From Acidobacteriota bacterium (GTDB lineage Bacteria; Acidobacteriota; Thermoanaerobaculia; Multivoradales; Multivoraceae): 64,000 nucleotides of DNA. The DNA lies in the NCBI GenBank assembly GCA_011525365.1, contig WTGQ01000003.1, positions 124,001 to 188,000 on the forward strand, given 5' to 3'. Positions 19,727 to 28,259 of the stretch are shown here, piece by piece (position 1 is the stretch's first letter; each line of letters begins with the position of its first letter). The position numbers and the translations under genes were made by a program. Under the pieces are notes generated by a model that was not told where the DNA came from, ran no database searches, and saw only the letters and a program-made list of their open reading frames with translations.

Positions 19727-20480
19727 CGTCCTGGCGGTCGCCAATCAGAAGGGCGGCGTCGGCAAGACGACATCGGCGATCAACCTGGCCGCGGCGTTCG
19801 GCGCGATGGAGCGCAGGGTGCTGCTCGTGGACAGCGATCCGCAAGGCAATGCGAGCCGCGGCGCGGGCTGGTCGGGCCGGCCGCCTACGCTGTTCGACGT
19901 GCTGTCCGGTGAGGCGAGCGCGGGAGAGGTAATCGTCGCCAGCGGTTTCCCGTATCTCGACCTGCTCCCGGCCAACCGGGATCTGGTGGGAGCCGAGTTC
20001 GGCCTGCGGGATGACGAGCACTGGATCCGACGGCTCAGGTCATCGCTGGAGGAGTTGGAAGACCGGTACGAACGCATCTTCGTCGATTGTCCTCCCGCTC
20101 TGGGCCGGTTGACCCTGAACGCGCTGTTCGCCGCCGATGCGGTCATCGTGCCGCTCCAGTGCGAGTACTTCGCGCTCGAGGGGATCAGCGAGCTGCTGGC
20201 GACCGTGCAGCGGGTGCGGGAGCTGGGGCGGCCCGACCTGGAAATCGCCGGCGTCGTCCTGACCATGTACGACGATCGCACGAACCTGTCGCGGGACGTG
20301 GCGCAGGAGGTGCGCAAGCACTTTGGATCGATCGTCTGCGATACGATCGTCCCGCGCAACGTTCGCCTCGCGGAAGCTCCAAGCTACGGCATGCCGGTCC
20401 TGCAGTACGACATCAAGAGCAAGGGTTCACAGGCCTACCTGGGTTTGGCGCACGAACTGGCGGGCCGCCGTCCCCGATGA
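19719..20480 (+). CDS. parA: Chromosome partitioning ATPase ParA (Soj)
   Basis: Deviant Walker ATPase that moves ParB-parS complexes, 253 residues. Walker A KGGVGKTTSAINLA is at the N-terminus, the Walker A' Asp is in LLVDSDPQGNAS, and Walker B reads FVDCPPALGRL. Short chromosomal type, without an N-terminal DNA-binding extension. The GTG start overlaps rsmG, and its stop overlaps the parB ATG. Confidence 0.96.
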   Translation: MADVLAVANQKGGVGKTTSAINLAAAFGAMERRVLLVDSDPQGNASRGAGWSGRPPTLFDVLSGEASAGEVIVASGFPYLDLLPANRDLVGAEFGLRDDEHWIRRLRSSLEELEDRYERIFVDCPPALGRLTLNALFAADAVIVPLQCEYFALEGISELLATVQRVRELGRPDLEIAGVVLTMYDDRTNLSRDVAQEVRKHFGSIVCDTIVPRNVRLAEAPSYGMPVLQYDIKSKGSQAYLGLAHELAGRRPR

Positions 20481-21352
20481 GCGGCCGGCGCCCGGGACTG
20501 GGCCGTGGACTGGATGCCCTCCTCGCCGATAGCGGCGCTTTGCCGCCGACCGCGCCGCGCGCCGTCAGGGAGCTGCCCGTCGCTCAGCTCGAGCCGAACA
20601 GTCGCCAGCCGCGAGACCGGTTCGACGATGCCGAGCTGGCGGATTTGGCGGGGTCCATCGCCGCGCAGGGAGTGCTCCAGCCCCTGGTCGTCACTGGAGA
20701 TCCCGATCGTGGCGGCGCCTATCGAATCGTCGCCGGGGAGCGCCGCTGGCGCGCGGCGCGCAAGGCCGGACTGGAAACGGTACCCGTCGTCTTCCGCGAG
20801 GTTGGGAGCGACCGCGAGCTTCTCGAACTCGCGCTGGTTGAAAACCTGCAGCGCTCCGACCTGAACGCGCTGGAAGAGGCCGAGGCGTTCCGGACGTTGA
20901 GCGATGAGTTTGGACTGGCGCAGCAGGAGATCGCGGACCGCGTTGGCCGCAGCAGGGCCGGGGTCGCGAATTCCCTTCGTCTGTTGCGCCTGCCCGACGC
21001 CGTTCAGGAGCAGATCCGGTCGGGCGCGCTGACCGCGGGCCAGGCACGCCCGTTGCTGTCGCTCGGAGACGAGAAGAGCCAGCTCGAACTGGCGGCCCGG
21101 GCCCAACGGGAATCGCTGAGTGCGCGGGCGTTGGAGCGGATCGTCTCCGCTGGGGCGCGGAAGAAACCTGCGGCGAAGGCCAAGGCTGGCGGTGGCGACC
21201 CCGACACCGCGCACGCGGTCGAGCGATTGACGCGTAGACTGCAGACCCGAGTCGAAATCAGCCGCCGCGCGCGTGGCGGCGGCGTACTCAAGATCCACTT
21301 CCACTCCGAACCGGAGCTGATTCGGCTGTACGAACGGCTGTCGGCGGAGTGA
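20477..21352 (+). CDS. parB: Chromosome partitioning CTPase ParB (Spo0J)
   Basis: Binds parS and spreads as a CTP-dependent clamp, 291 residues. The N-terminus RRPGLGRGLDALL is the usual ParA-interacting leader. The CTP motif is GERRWRA, followed by ENLQRSDLNALEEAEAF, then a helix-turn-helix (TQ-like segment QQEIADRVGRSRAGVANSLR). The C-terminal dimerisation domain follows an Ala/Lys linker. The target sites are the two parS sequences just upstream. Confidence 0.96.
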   Translation: MSGRRPGLGRGLDALLADSGALPPTAPRAVRELPVAQLEPNSRQPRDRFDDAELADLAGSIAAQGVLQPLVVTGDPDRGGAYRIVAGERRWRAARKAGLETVPVVFREVGSDRELLELALVENLQRSDLNALEEAEAFRTLSDEFGLAQQEIADRVGRSRAGVANSLRLLRLPDAVQEQIRSGALTAGQARPLLSLGDEKSQLELAARAQRESLSARALERIVSAGARKKPAAKAKAGGGDPDTAHAVERLTRRLQTRVEISRRARGGGVLKIHFHSEPELIRLYERLSAE

Positions 21353-21375
21353 CCAACCTCGGAGCGTGCTGAGCT

Positions 21376-21816
21376 ATGTCGAAAACCCTGAGAACCGGCT
21401 CTCCCGGAGAACTGAATGGCTTTCTTGATGCCGGCTGCGAGGTCCACGGGGAACTCCGATTCGAGAACACCTTCCGGGTGCATGGCCGGTTCAAGGGCAC
21501 CGTGGAATCGGAAGGGCAGTTGATCGTCGGCGAGGGCGGTGTCGTGGAAGGCGTCGTCACTGTGGGCGAACTCCACGTATCGGGCCGCCTCGAGGGGCGG
21601 GTCGAGACCACGCGACGGACCGAGATCGGCGCCAAGGGCCGGGTCGAGGGAGAGATCCACGCTCCGATTCTCGTCATCGAGAGCGGCGCCTTCTTCCAGG
21701 GCCAGTGCACCATGCAGTCGAAGCCCTCCCGGCCCCCCGCCAGCGCGGAGCCCGCGCTGGTCGAGCCGGCACAGGGCGACGGCGAGCCGGACACCGAGGA
21801 GCACGTTGCACATTAG
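21376..21816 (+). CDS. Bactofilin-family cytoskeletal protein
   Basis: 146 residues. The central segment has the repeated beta-helix pattern of bactofilins (GCEVHGELRFENTFRVHG, SEGQLIVGEGGVVEG, KGRVEGEIHAP). Bactofilins polymerise without nucleotide and in several bacteria position ParABS or cell-wall enzymes. Its place 23 bases after parB supports a role in chromosome or cell-pole organisation here, by inference. Confidence 0.88.
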   Translation: MSKTLRTGSPGELNGFLDAGCEVHGELRFENTFRVHGRFKGTVESEGQLIVGEGGVVEGVVTVGELHVSGRLEGRVETTRRTEIGAKGRVEGEIHAPILVIESGAFFQGQCTMQSKPSRPPASAEPALVEPAQGDGEPDTEEHVAH

Positions 21817-21853
21817 CCCCGGCGAACCAGCCGCCGGGAACACTCTCCGGGGC

Positions 21854-23503
21854 TTAGCGCTGGCCGGTGCCGCCCGGCGCTGTTTCATATGATGGGACGA
21901 ACGCGATCGGGCGGCGAGCAAGCGTGGCGAGTTCGAACGACTCGGTGATGACGCGGCCGTCGATGTCTCTGGCTACCGGGAGGTTCAGGGCGTAGAGCAG
22001 CGTTGGCGCTACGTCCTGGATTCCCAGTCCGGTCAGCAGGAAGTCCTCCTTGATGCCCTGGCCGCGAAGCAGGAGGAGGCCGTCGGGGGTCTGGAAGCGT
22101 CCTCCGGGGATCGCCGGCGCGTCGTTCCAGCGGCCGAGAAGACGGCGGATGGGTCCGGACCGTTCGAATCCATAGGCGCTCACTACGGCCAGCATGCGCG
22201 GGCGCGGAAGCTCTTCCCAGGCCTCGGCGACCAGGCCATCGATGAACGCGTAGTAGGCCGACAGCCACCGTGCACGGTCCAGACGAACCTGCGCCTGGTC
22301 GCCGTCGAATTGAACCGCTTCGTACGAGTCGTAGTAGAGCCGCGAGACGTCCGCCAGGCCGTCCATCAACGCGAAGACGACCAGCCGCGGGCCCTCTTCG
22401 GAGCGCGACCCGAGAGTCGCCAGCAGTTGACTCTGGGTCTCCAGATCGCGAAGCGCCGCCGTGTAAAGGGCCGACGGTGGGCCGTCTCCGAGACGGGCGA
22501 GGCGTTCGTCCACCATTGCCGACCCGAGAGCCGCTGCGCGCGCGCCCGAGACATCGGTGAGGCCGACACCGAAGTCGAGCACGGCCGAATCGAGGCCGAA
22601 CCCACCGGCGATCTGCCACAGTGGCGGCGCCGAGGCCTGGATCGCCGGCCCGCCATCGCTTGCGCCGCGGTCGCCCCAGATGCCGAAGGCGATGGCGCCG
22701 GGGGTCAGGTGGAAGCGCTCGCCTGGCAGAGACGGGACTTCGCGGGTCTGCTCCGCCACGACGCCGTGGCGGAAGGGGTACTTCCCGGTGACGACGGTCG
22801 TCCACAGCGAGAGCCGGACCGCCGGTTCGATCGACTCCGCCCGGCCGTAGCTTCCGGCGCGCATGGTCTCGGAGAAGAAGGGCAGCAGGCCCTGTTCCGA
22901 GAGGGGCAGGATGGCGTCGAGCGAGGCGCCGTCGAGGCCCACGATCAGCAGGTTCGGGGGCGGCACGGAATCGATCGCCGCGGCGCGCGGCGTCGTGGGC
23001 GGCGGCGGGTCGAAGGCTTCGCGCCGCTCGAACACGGAGTAGACCGTCAGCACCGCCAGGCCGGCGATGCCGAAGCGAGAGCGGGCGCCGTAGGGACGTT
23101 TCCGCCGGTAGGTGTGCAGGAACGCGGTGTAGGCGGTGATCAGGGACGCGAGGGCGAGCCAGAGACCGGCCTTGATCAGGCGGTCGTGGATGCCGGGCGG
23201 CAGGAAGTGCTCGTAGCGGGCCGCGTGAGCGAGGTCGAGCACCGAGGCCGTGGCGAACACCGTGGCCATCGACCACGGCAGGAGCCGCAGGGCGCGCTCG
23301 GGGCGGCGCCAGGACACGGCGAGGAGCAGCACGCAGGCAGCGAGAGCTCCGAGGACCCCGTAGTACGCGCTCGTCCGGATGACGGGCCAGGGATGGAACG
23401 GCAGATGAGGGTTGAGAAAGAAGAGAAGCCCGGTGAGGTGGATCCCGGCGAGGAGGCCGGGCACCGCGCAGGCGGCGCCGGCGAGCAGGCGTTCCCGATT
23501 CAC
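21854..23503 (-). CDS. Membrane-anchored alkaline-phosphatase-superfamily protein (phosphodiesterase type)
   Basis: 549 residues. Four or five membrane segments occupy about residues 1-165. A soluble domain then has the fold signature LLIVGLDGASLDAILPL (metal Asp) and RLSLWTTVVTGKYPFRHGV, where a Thr is the expected nucleophile, as in type I phosphodiesterase/nucleotide pyrophosphatase proteins. The C-terminal LTGLGIQDVAPTLLYALNLPV matches the family end. The substrate is unknown; lipid head-group transfer or cleavage is possible. The GTG start is supported by TAGAGT ending 7 bases upstream. It diverges from pyrK. Confidence 0.75.
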   Translation of the reverse strand: MNRERLLAGAACAVPGLLAGIHLTGLLFFLNPHLPFHPWPVIRTSAYYGVLGALAACVLLLAVSWRRPERALRLLPWSMATVFATASVLDLAHAARYEHFLPPGIHDRLIKAGLWLALASLITAYTAFLHTYRRKRPYGARSRFGIAGLAVLTVYSVFERREAFDPPPPTTPRAAAIDSVPPPNLLIVGLDGASLDAILPLSEQGLLPFFSETMRAGSYGRAESIEPAVRLSLWTTVVTGKYPFRHGVVAEQTREVPSLPGERFHLTPGAIAFGIWGDRGASDGGPAIQASAPPLWQIAGGFGLDSAVLDFGVGLTDVSGARAAALGSAMVDERLARLGDGPPSALYTAALRDLETQSQLLATLGSRSEEGPRLVVFALMDGLADVSRLYYDSYEAVQFDGDQAQVRLDRARWLSAYYAFIDGLVAEAWEELPRPRMLAVVSAYGFERSGPIRRLLGRWNDAPAIPGGRFQTPDGLLLLRGQGIKEDFLLTGLGIQDVAPTLLYALNLPVARDIDGRVITESFELATLARRPIAFVPSYETAPGGTGQR

Positions 23504-23510
23504 TGCAGCG

Positions 23511-23557
23511 ACTCTAGCGCTCGCATGGTGGGCTGGCGCCCGGGACGGTGCTACCCT
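23511..23557. promoter_or_regulatory. Divergent leaderless promoters (phosphodiesterase and pyrK)
   Basis: On minus, TAGAGT (23516-23511) ends 7 bases before the GTG at 23503. On plus, TACCCT (23552-23557) ends 9 bases before the pyrK ATG at 23567. Neither start has a ribosome site, and the whole intergenic gap is only 63 bases. Confidence 0.55.
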
Positions 23558-23566
23558 CGCCGCGCC

Positions 23567-24379
23567 ATGGCGGCAGTGGACTCGAGGGGAGAAGTGCTCG
23601 ATGTCCAGGCGCTGCCTTTGCCGTACTTCCTGGTGCGGGCACGGGTCGCGGCCATGGAGCCAGCGCAACCCGGCCAGTTCGTCATGGTTGCGGGCGCCAA
23701 CCGCCCCGAGCCGTACCTTCGGCGGGCGTTCTCGGTCTACGACCAGGAGCCGGCGTCCGATGGCTCGCTCGTCATCTCCTTGCTCGGGAAGGTCATCGGT
23801 CGGGGCACGGAAGCCCTCGCCGCGTGTGTCCCCGGCGAACGGATCCCGGTTCTCGGTCCTCTGGGCACCGGCTTTCATAGTGTGGTAGACGCTGCTTCCA
23901 CGTCCGGTCGGGCGGCGCTGGTCGCGGGCGGGATCGGATCCGCGGGTCTGGGCCTGCTGGCGCAGGCCCTGGAGCGGGCCGGCCGGTCTTTCGACTTCTT
24001 CTATGGGGGTCGCAGCGCGGAGGACCTGGTCGAGGCGGAGACGTTCCGGCGTCTCAGCGAGCGCACCGGCGGCCGGCTGGTGAGGACGACCGAGGACGGC
24101 AGCGCCGGCGAGCGCGGCCTGATCACGACGCCGCTGGAGGCGGGCCTCCGAGCCGGCGCCGGCTACACGACGATCTTCACCTGCGGTCCGCATGGCCTGA
24201 TGGCGGCGGTGGCGCGGATCGCGGCCGCGGGCGGAGTCGCCGGCGAAGCCGCGACGGAGACGCCCATGGGCTGCGGCTACGGCGCCTGTCTGGGTTGCGC
24301 CGTGACGCTAAGGAACGGCGGCTACGCGCTCTGCTGCCGCCAGGGGCCCGTCTTCCGCCTGGACGAGGTGGCGTGGTGA
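23567..24379 (+). CDS. pyrK: Dihydroorotate dehydrogenase electron-transfer subunit PyrK
   Basis: FAD and [2Fe-2S] subunit that passes electrons from PyrD to NAD+, 270 residues. The FAD motif RRAFSVYD, a NAD-binding region AALVAGGIGSAGLGLL, and the cluster cysteines in MGCGYGACLGCAV with a following ALCC are visible. It begins the pyrK-pyrD-pyrF operon. Its stop overlaps the pyrD GTG. Confidence 0.93.
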   Translation: MAAVDSRGEVLDVQALPLPYFLVRARVAAMEPAQPGQFVMVAGANRPEPYLRRAFSVYDQEPASDGSLVISLLGKVIGRGTEALAACVPGERIPVLGPLGTGFHSVVDAASTSGRAALVAGGIGSAGLGLLAQALERAGRSFDFFYGGRSAEDLVEAETFRRLSERTGGRLVRTTEDGSAGERGLITTPLEAGLRAGAGYTTIFTCGPHGLMAAVARIAAAGGVAGEAATETPMGCGYGACLGCAVTLRNGGYALCCRQGPVFRLDEVAW

Positions 24380-25320
24380 GCGCCGGCGCGTCCAGCCTCC
24401 CTTCACCGGATCTGTCGACCCGGGTCGGCCCGCTTCGGCTGGAGAACCCGATCCTGACCGCCAGCGGCACGTTCGGCTACGGCCTGGAGTTCGCTGAGCG
24501 CGCCGACCTGCATCGCCTCGGCGGCCTGGTGACCAAGGGCCTGTCGCTCGAGCCCCTGGCCGGGAATCCTCCGGTCCGGATCGCCGAAACCCGCGGTGGG
24601 ATGTTGAACTCGATCGGACTCCAGAACATCGGCGTCGACCGGTTCCTGAGCGACGTGCTGCCGGGCTTGAAGGATCTGCCGCCCAAGGTCATCGTCAACC
24701 TGTTCGGCTACGCCCGGGACGAGTACGTGCGCCTCGCCGAGCGCGTCGACCCGTACGATGGCGTGGCCGCCGTCGAGCTGAACGTGTCCTGCCCGAATGT
24801 GAGCAAGGGCGGTATCGAGTTCGGACACGACCCGGAGATCCTCTCGGGTCTGGTGCGACGCGTGCGGTCGGCGACGGGGAAGCCGATCATCGTCAAGCTG
24901 TCGCCCAACGTGACCTCGCCGCAGGCCCTCGGCCGGGCGGCGAAGGAAGGCGGCGCCGACATCCTGTCGGCGGTGAACACGTTCGTCGGCATGGCGATCG
25001 ACACGGGGACGATGCGTCCGGTCCTGTCGACGATTCGCGGCGGTCTGTCGGGGCCGGCGATCAAGCCGCTGGCGCTGCGCATCGTCTTCGATGTCGCGCG
25101 CGAAGTCGACCTGCCGGTCATCGGGATCGGCGGCATCGAGACGGTCGACGACGTGCTGGAGTTTCTGCTGGCCGGCGCGTCGGCCGTACAGGTTGGAACG
25201 GCCCTGTTTCGCGATCCCCGTACAGCGGAGCGGCTGGTCGACGGATTACGGGAGCGCTTGCGGGCCGAGGGCATCCCCTCGGTCGGTTCCCTGATCGGCG
25301 CGGCGGCGAGGCCGGCATGA
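24376..25320 (+). CDS. pyrD: Dihydroorotate dehydrogenase, class 1B catalytic subunit
   Basis: Oxidises dihydroorotate to orotate with FMN, 314 residues. The active-site base Cys139 is in NVSCPNVSKGG, which marks class 1; pairing with PyrK makes it 1B (NAD-linked). Other marks are GLQNIGVDRF and IGIGGIETVDDVLEFLLAGA for phosphate binding. The GTG start overlaps the pyrK stop, and the gene overlaps pyrF by 4 bases. Confidence 0.95.
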   Translation: MSAGASSLPSPDLSTRVGPLRLENPILTASGTFGYGLEFAERADLHRLGGLVTKGLSLEPLAGNPPVRIAETRGGMLNSIGLQNIGVDRFLSDVLPGLKDLPPKVIVNLFGYARDEYVRLAERVDPYDGVAAVELNVSCPNVSKGGIEFGHDPEILSGLVRRVRSATGKPIIVKLSPNVTSPQALGRAAKEGGADILSAVNTFVGMAIDTGTMRPVLSTIRGGLSGPAIKPLALRIVFDVAREVDLPVIGIGGIETVDDVLEFLLAGASAVQVGTALFRDPRTAERLVDGLRERLRAEGIPSVGSLIGAAARPA

Positions 25321-26018
25321 CCGAAACGAAGCTGGAGCGCATCGCGGTCGCCCTCGACACCGACGACCGTGACACCTACAGCCGCTGGTGCGGCCTGTTC
25401 GGGCCGCGCGTCGGCGTGCTGAAGGTGGGGCCGCGCGTTGTCCTGCGATGGGGCCGGGATGCCGTGCGGGAGGCCGCCGCGACAGGCGCCGACGTCTTCC
25501 TCGACATGAAGTTCCACGACATTCCGAGCACCGTCGCGGGCGCGGTGGGCGCGGCGAAGGAACTGGGCGTGACGTACCTGACGGTGCATGCGGGCGGCGG
25601 GCGGCGGATGCTCGAGGCCGCGGCGGAGGAGGCCGGAGACGACGTGCGGGTGCTGGGGATCACCGTGCTCACCCACCTGGGCGCCGAGGATCTCCAGGAC
25701 CTCGACCTTCCCGGCGCGGCGGGGGACCGTGTTCTCTCCTGGGCGGGATCGGCGAAGGCTGCGGGCTGCGCCGGCGTGGTCTGCTCGCCTCTCGAGTTGG
25801 CGACCCTCCGTGCCCGGCTCGGCCCGGAGCTGCTGCTCGTGAGCCCCGGTATCCGCTTCGATACCTCGGCTGCCGCTGACGATCAGCGCCGGGTCGCGTC
25901 GCCGTCGGCGGCGCTGCGCGCGGGGGCGGACCTGCTGGTGATCGGCCGTCCGCTGACGCGGGCGGCCGACCCGGAAGCGGTGCTGGCGGCGCTGGCTGAA
26001 GCCTGCGCACAGGTTTAG
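25317..26018 (+). CDS. pyrF: Orotidine 5'-phosphate decarboxylase
   Basis: Last step of UMP synthesis, 233 residues. The catalytic array Asp63-Lys65-Asp68 is in FLDMKFHDIPSTV, and the phosphate-binding end is ALRAGADLLVIGRPLT. Third gene of a compact pyrimidine operon with 4-base overlaps. Its stop overlaps that of the convergent signal peptidase gene by 4 bases. Confidence 0.95.
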   Translation: MTETKLERIAVALDTDDRDTYSRWCGLFGPRVGVLKVGPRVVLRWGRDAVREAAATGADVFLDMKFHDIPSTVAGAVGAAKELGVTYLTVHAGGGRRMLEAAAEEAGDDVRVLGITVLTHLGAEDLQDLDLPGAAGDRVLSWAGSAKAAGCAGVVCSPLELATLRARLGPELLLVSPGIRFDTSAAADDQRRVASPSAALRAGADLLVIGRPLTRAADPEAVLAALAEACAQV

Positions 26019-26662
26019 CGGGGAACGTGCAGGGTACGCCGCCAGCGGAAGCCCCAGCGGCTCGCTTCCCGGTCCCGCGACCAGTAGACAAGCAGCGGTC
26101 GGCCTCGCACGAGGTCCGTTCCGACCGAGCCGAAGAAGCGTGAGTCCCGCGAGATGTCCCGGTTGTCTCCGAGGCAGAACAGACTCCGCTCCGGCACCTG
26201 CTCGGGGCCGAACGAGTCCCGGCGCCAGACCGTTTCGTGGAGGAAGTCGGATCGGGGATAGACGAGTTCGTCCGAGTGGATCACGTACGCCGACTCGTCG
26301 ACGGCGTCTCCGTTCCGGCGGAGTCTCTTCGCATCGATCTCGACCTCGTCGCCGGCGGTCGCCACGCAGCGTTTCAGCAGCTCCTGGGATGGGTCCTCGA
26401 TGCCCTGGAACGTGACCAGGTCGCCTCGCCGGACTTCCCGCTGAGGCACCAGAGGCCCCCAGCGGCCCGCCCCGGCGCCGAAGATGAACTTGTTGATCAG
26501 CAGGTGGTCGCCGACCAGGAGCGCCGGCTCCATCGACTCGGACGGGATGCGGTAGGCCTGCACCAGGAACGCCCTGGTGAAGAGGGCGAACACGGCGGCC
26601 ACGAGCAGCGCCGTTGCGACCTCGGTCGGTATCCTGCGGCGCCACGAGACGTTCGGCGTCAC
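26015..26662 (-). CDS. lepB: Signal peptidase I, second copy
   Basis: 215 residues. One N-terminal membrane segment (about 14-36), catalytic Ser43 in IPSESMEPALLVGDH, general base Lys97 in LLKRCVATAGDEV, and the late motif LGDNRDISRDSR. It follows the first lepB by 14 bases and is about 30 residues shorter. Both have intact catalytic pairs, so both should be active. Confidence 0.93.
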   Translation of the reverse strand: MTPNVSWRRRIPTEVATALLVAAVFALFTRAFLVQAYRIPSESMEPALLVGDHLLINKFIFGAGAGRWGPLVPQREVRRGDLVTFQGIEDPSQELLKRCVATAGDEVEIDAKRLRRNGDAVDESAYVIHSDELVYPRSDFLHETVWRRDSFGPEQVPERSLFCLGDNRDISRDSRFFGSVGTDLVRGRPLLVYWSRDREASRWGFRWRRTLHVPR

Positions 26663-26676
26663 TGTGTCTCAGCGTC

Positions 26677-27408
26677 CTACTGGATGAGCTTGAACGTCCG
26701 CTCCCAGCGGGTCTTGGTCAGGAAGCCGAGGGCCGTGTTCATGAGCTGCTTCAGGCGGTGGCCGAAGCCGTGCCAGGTGCCGTCCGACGTTTCTCCACCG
26801 TATGACCAGTAGACCATGACCGCGCGGCCCTTGATGAGCTTAAGCGGCACCGTCCCCCACGCCCGGGAGTCGTGGGACTCGTCGCGGTTGTCGCCCATGC
26901 AGAAGAGGTGATCGTCGGGGACGATGATCGGTCCCCAGTTGTCTCGGCTCTTGCCGTATTGACCGTAGGTCGCCGGGTAGATCTTCGCATCGCGGTGGAT
27001 CACGTAGGCGTCGTCATCGACCGGCTTGCCGTTCACGAACAGTTGCTTGTTGACCATGTTCAGCTTGTCGCCGGCCAGACCGATGCACCGTTTGACCAGG
27101 TCGAGCTTCGGCGTCTCGGGCGACCGGAAGATCACGATGTCGCCTCGCTGGACCTCGCGGCCCGGGAGCAGCGTGCGTTCGAGCATCGTGGGGCGGGGCC
27201 CGAATATGTAGCGGTTCACGAACAGGTGATCGCCGATGAGCAGCGTGTTCTCCATCGAGCCGCTGGGGATGTAGAAGGTCTTCAGCACGAAGTTGTTCGT
27301 GAACCCGAGGAACACGGCGGCCACGATCAGAGCCTCGACGTACTCGCGGATCACCGACGTGCGGCGCGCGCTGGGGTGCTCCGGCGCTTTCTTCTGGTCG
27401 CGTGCCAT
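26677..27408 (-). CDS. lepB: Signal peptidase I, first copy
   Basis: Cleaves signal peptides at the outer face of the inner membrane, 243 residues. Membrane segment about 23-40, catalytic Ser51 in YIPSGSMENTLLIGDH, Lys106 in LVKRCIGLAGD, and MGDNRDESHDSR near the C-terminus. The ATG lacks a ribosome site; TAGATT (27423-27418, minus) ends 9 bases before it. Transcribed first in a two-gene lepB operon. Confidence 0.94.
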   Translation of the reverse strand: MARDQKKAPEHPSARRTSVIREYVEALIVAAVFLGFTNNFVLKTFYIPSGSMENTLLIGDHLFVNRYIFGPRPTMLERTLLPGREVQRGDIVIFRSPETPKLDLVKRCIGLAGDKLNMVNKQLFVNGKPVDDDAYVIHRDAKIYPATYGQYGKSRDNWGPIIVPDDHLFCMGDNRDESHDSRAWGTVPLKLIKGRAVMVYWSYGGETSDGTWHGFGHRLKQLMNTALGFLTKTRWERTFKLIQ

Positions 27409-27862
27409 CGGCCGGCTAATCTACAACGAGCCGGCGGGGGCTCCGGCTTCCATCTCCCCGGGTGGGGGCTACAAGTCAGAAGATCTGGAATCCGTCCACT
27501 TCTCTTGACCCGGGACCGGCCCGCCGCTTCGCCCAGCGAACGCAGGGAGATCCGGACCGTTCGAGGGGGAGCACGTCAAGTTGCATTGACGGAGCCGCTC
27601 GATTCACGGTGTCCCCTTGTTCGGCCAACGCCCTTTGTTTGGTGCACTTAGGGAGATGGCCGATAGTTGGCCGGGAACTTGAAAGGGCGAGCGGCACCTA
27701 CGGACTCGGAGCTAGGAGGTGCCCAAGGGTTAACCGAAAAGCGAAATTGGCAAGGGATCAGGGGGGCACTGCGGTGCCCCCCTAACTCCTCCAGGCTCGC
27801 TCCTGGACCGGGGTCGCCGTCGGAGAAACCAACAACACCCGAACACTGGGGGACAAACGGAG
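27409..27862. other. Intergenic region between lepB and the comEA-like gene
   Basis: No credible gene. The left edge holds the lepB -10. The right half looks structured: GGCACCT and AGGTGCC can pair at about 27692-27722, a GGGTTAACC palindrome follows, and a perfect 9-bp hairpin is at 27761-27782. This could be a long leader or a small RNA. I recognise no known riboswitch class. Confidence 0.4.
27761..27782. repeat. Perfect hairpin with 9-bp GC-rich stem
   Basis: GGGGGGCAC and GTGCCCCCC arms around loop TGCG. No T-run follows on either strand, so a standard intrinsic terminator is not supported. Confidence 0.7.
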
Positions 27863-28237
27863 ATGCACATGACAAGACGAAAGAGGACCGCGCTACTGGC
27901 AGTGACGCTGCTGAGCCTGCTGGCGGCACTGCCCGCCGGAGCGGCGGACGGTGTGGTCAACATCAACACGGCCGATGCTGCCGCGCTTTCCCTGCTGCCG
28001 GGGGTCGGGCCCTCGACGGCGGGACGGATCGTGGAGTTCCGCACCGAGAACGGCGAGTTCGAGTCGCCGACCGATCTGATGCTCGTGCGCGGCATCGGCG
28101 AGCGCTCGTTCGAGCGGATGCGGCCCTACGTAACGATCGAGGGCGAGACGACGTTGACCGAGAAGGTGCGGATGCCCCGGAATGAGCCAGAACCGGCCGG
28201 CGGGTCGGGATCCGATGGCCCCTCCGACGGCCCCTGA
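27863..28237 (+). CDS. ComEA-like helix-hairpin-helix protein, secreted
   Basis: 124 residues. Signal peptide about 1-26 (TALLAVTLLSLLAALPAGA), then a ComEA-type helix-hairpin-helix pair beginning VVNINTADAAALSLLPGVG, with AGRIVEFRTENGEF and LVRGIGERSFERMRPYV. Such proteins bind DNA in the periplasm during uptake, but single-domain relatives also occur outside competence systems. GGAG precedes the ATG. A pseudopilin gene follows, which would suit a DNA-uptake or type IV pilus context. Confidence 0.85.
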   Translation: MHMTRRKRTALLAVTLLSLLAALPAGAADGVVNINTADAAALSLLPGVGPSTAGRIVEFRTENGEFESPTDLMLVRGIGERSFERMRPYVTIEGETTLTEKVRMPRNEPEPAGGSGSDGPSDGP

Positions 28238-28259
28238 CCGAAACCGCGGCCTCGGCGGC

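Noticed and set aside
22310-23566. A long N-terminal extension of pyrK antisense to the phosphodiesterase gene
   Set aside because: PyrK homology begins at the ATG at 23567, which has its own TANNNT box. The upstream part is the complement of a real gene.
27692-27745. Possible c-di-GMP (GEMM) riboswitch because of GGGTTAACCGA before pilin-like genes
   Set aside because: The conserved GEMM core elements, such as the GACGCAAAGC-type segment, are absent. The resemblance is limited to a short palindrome.
27761-27782. Hairpin as an intrinsic terminator
   Set aside because: The stem is strong, but no T-run follows on either strand, and no gene ends immediately upstream in either direction.
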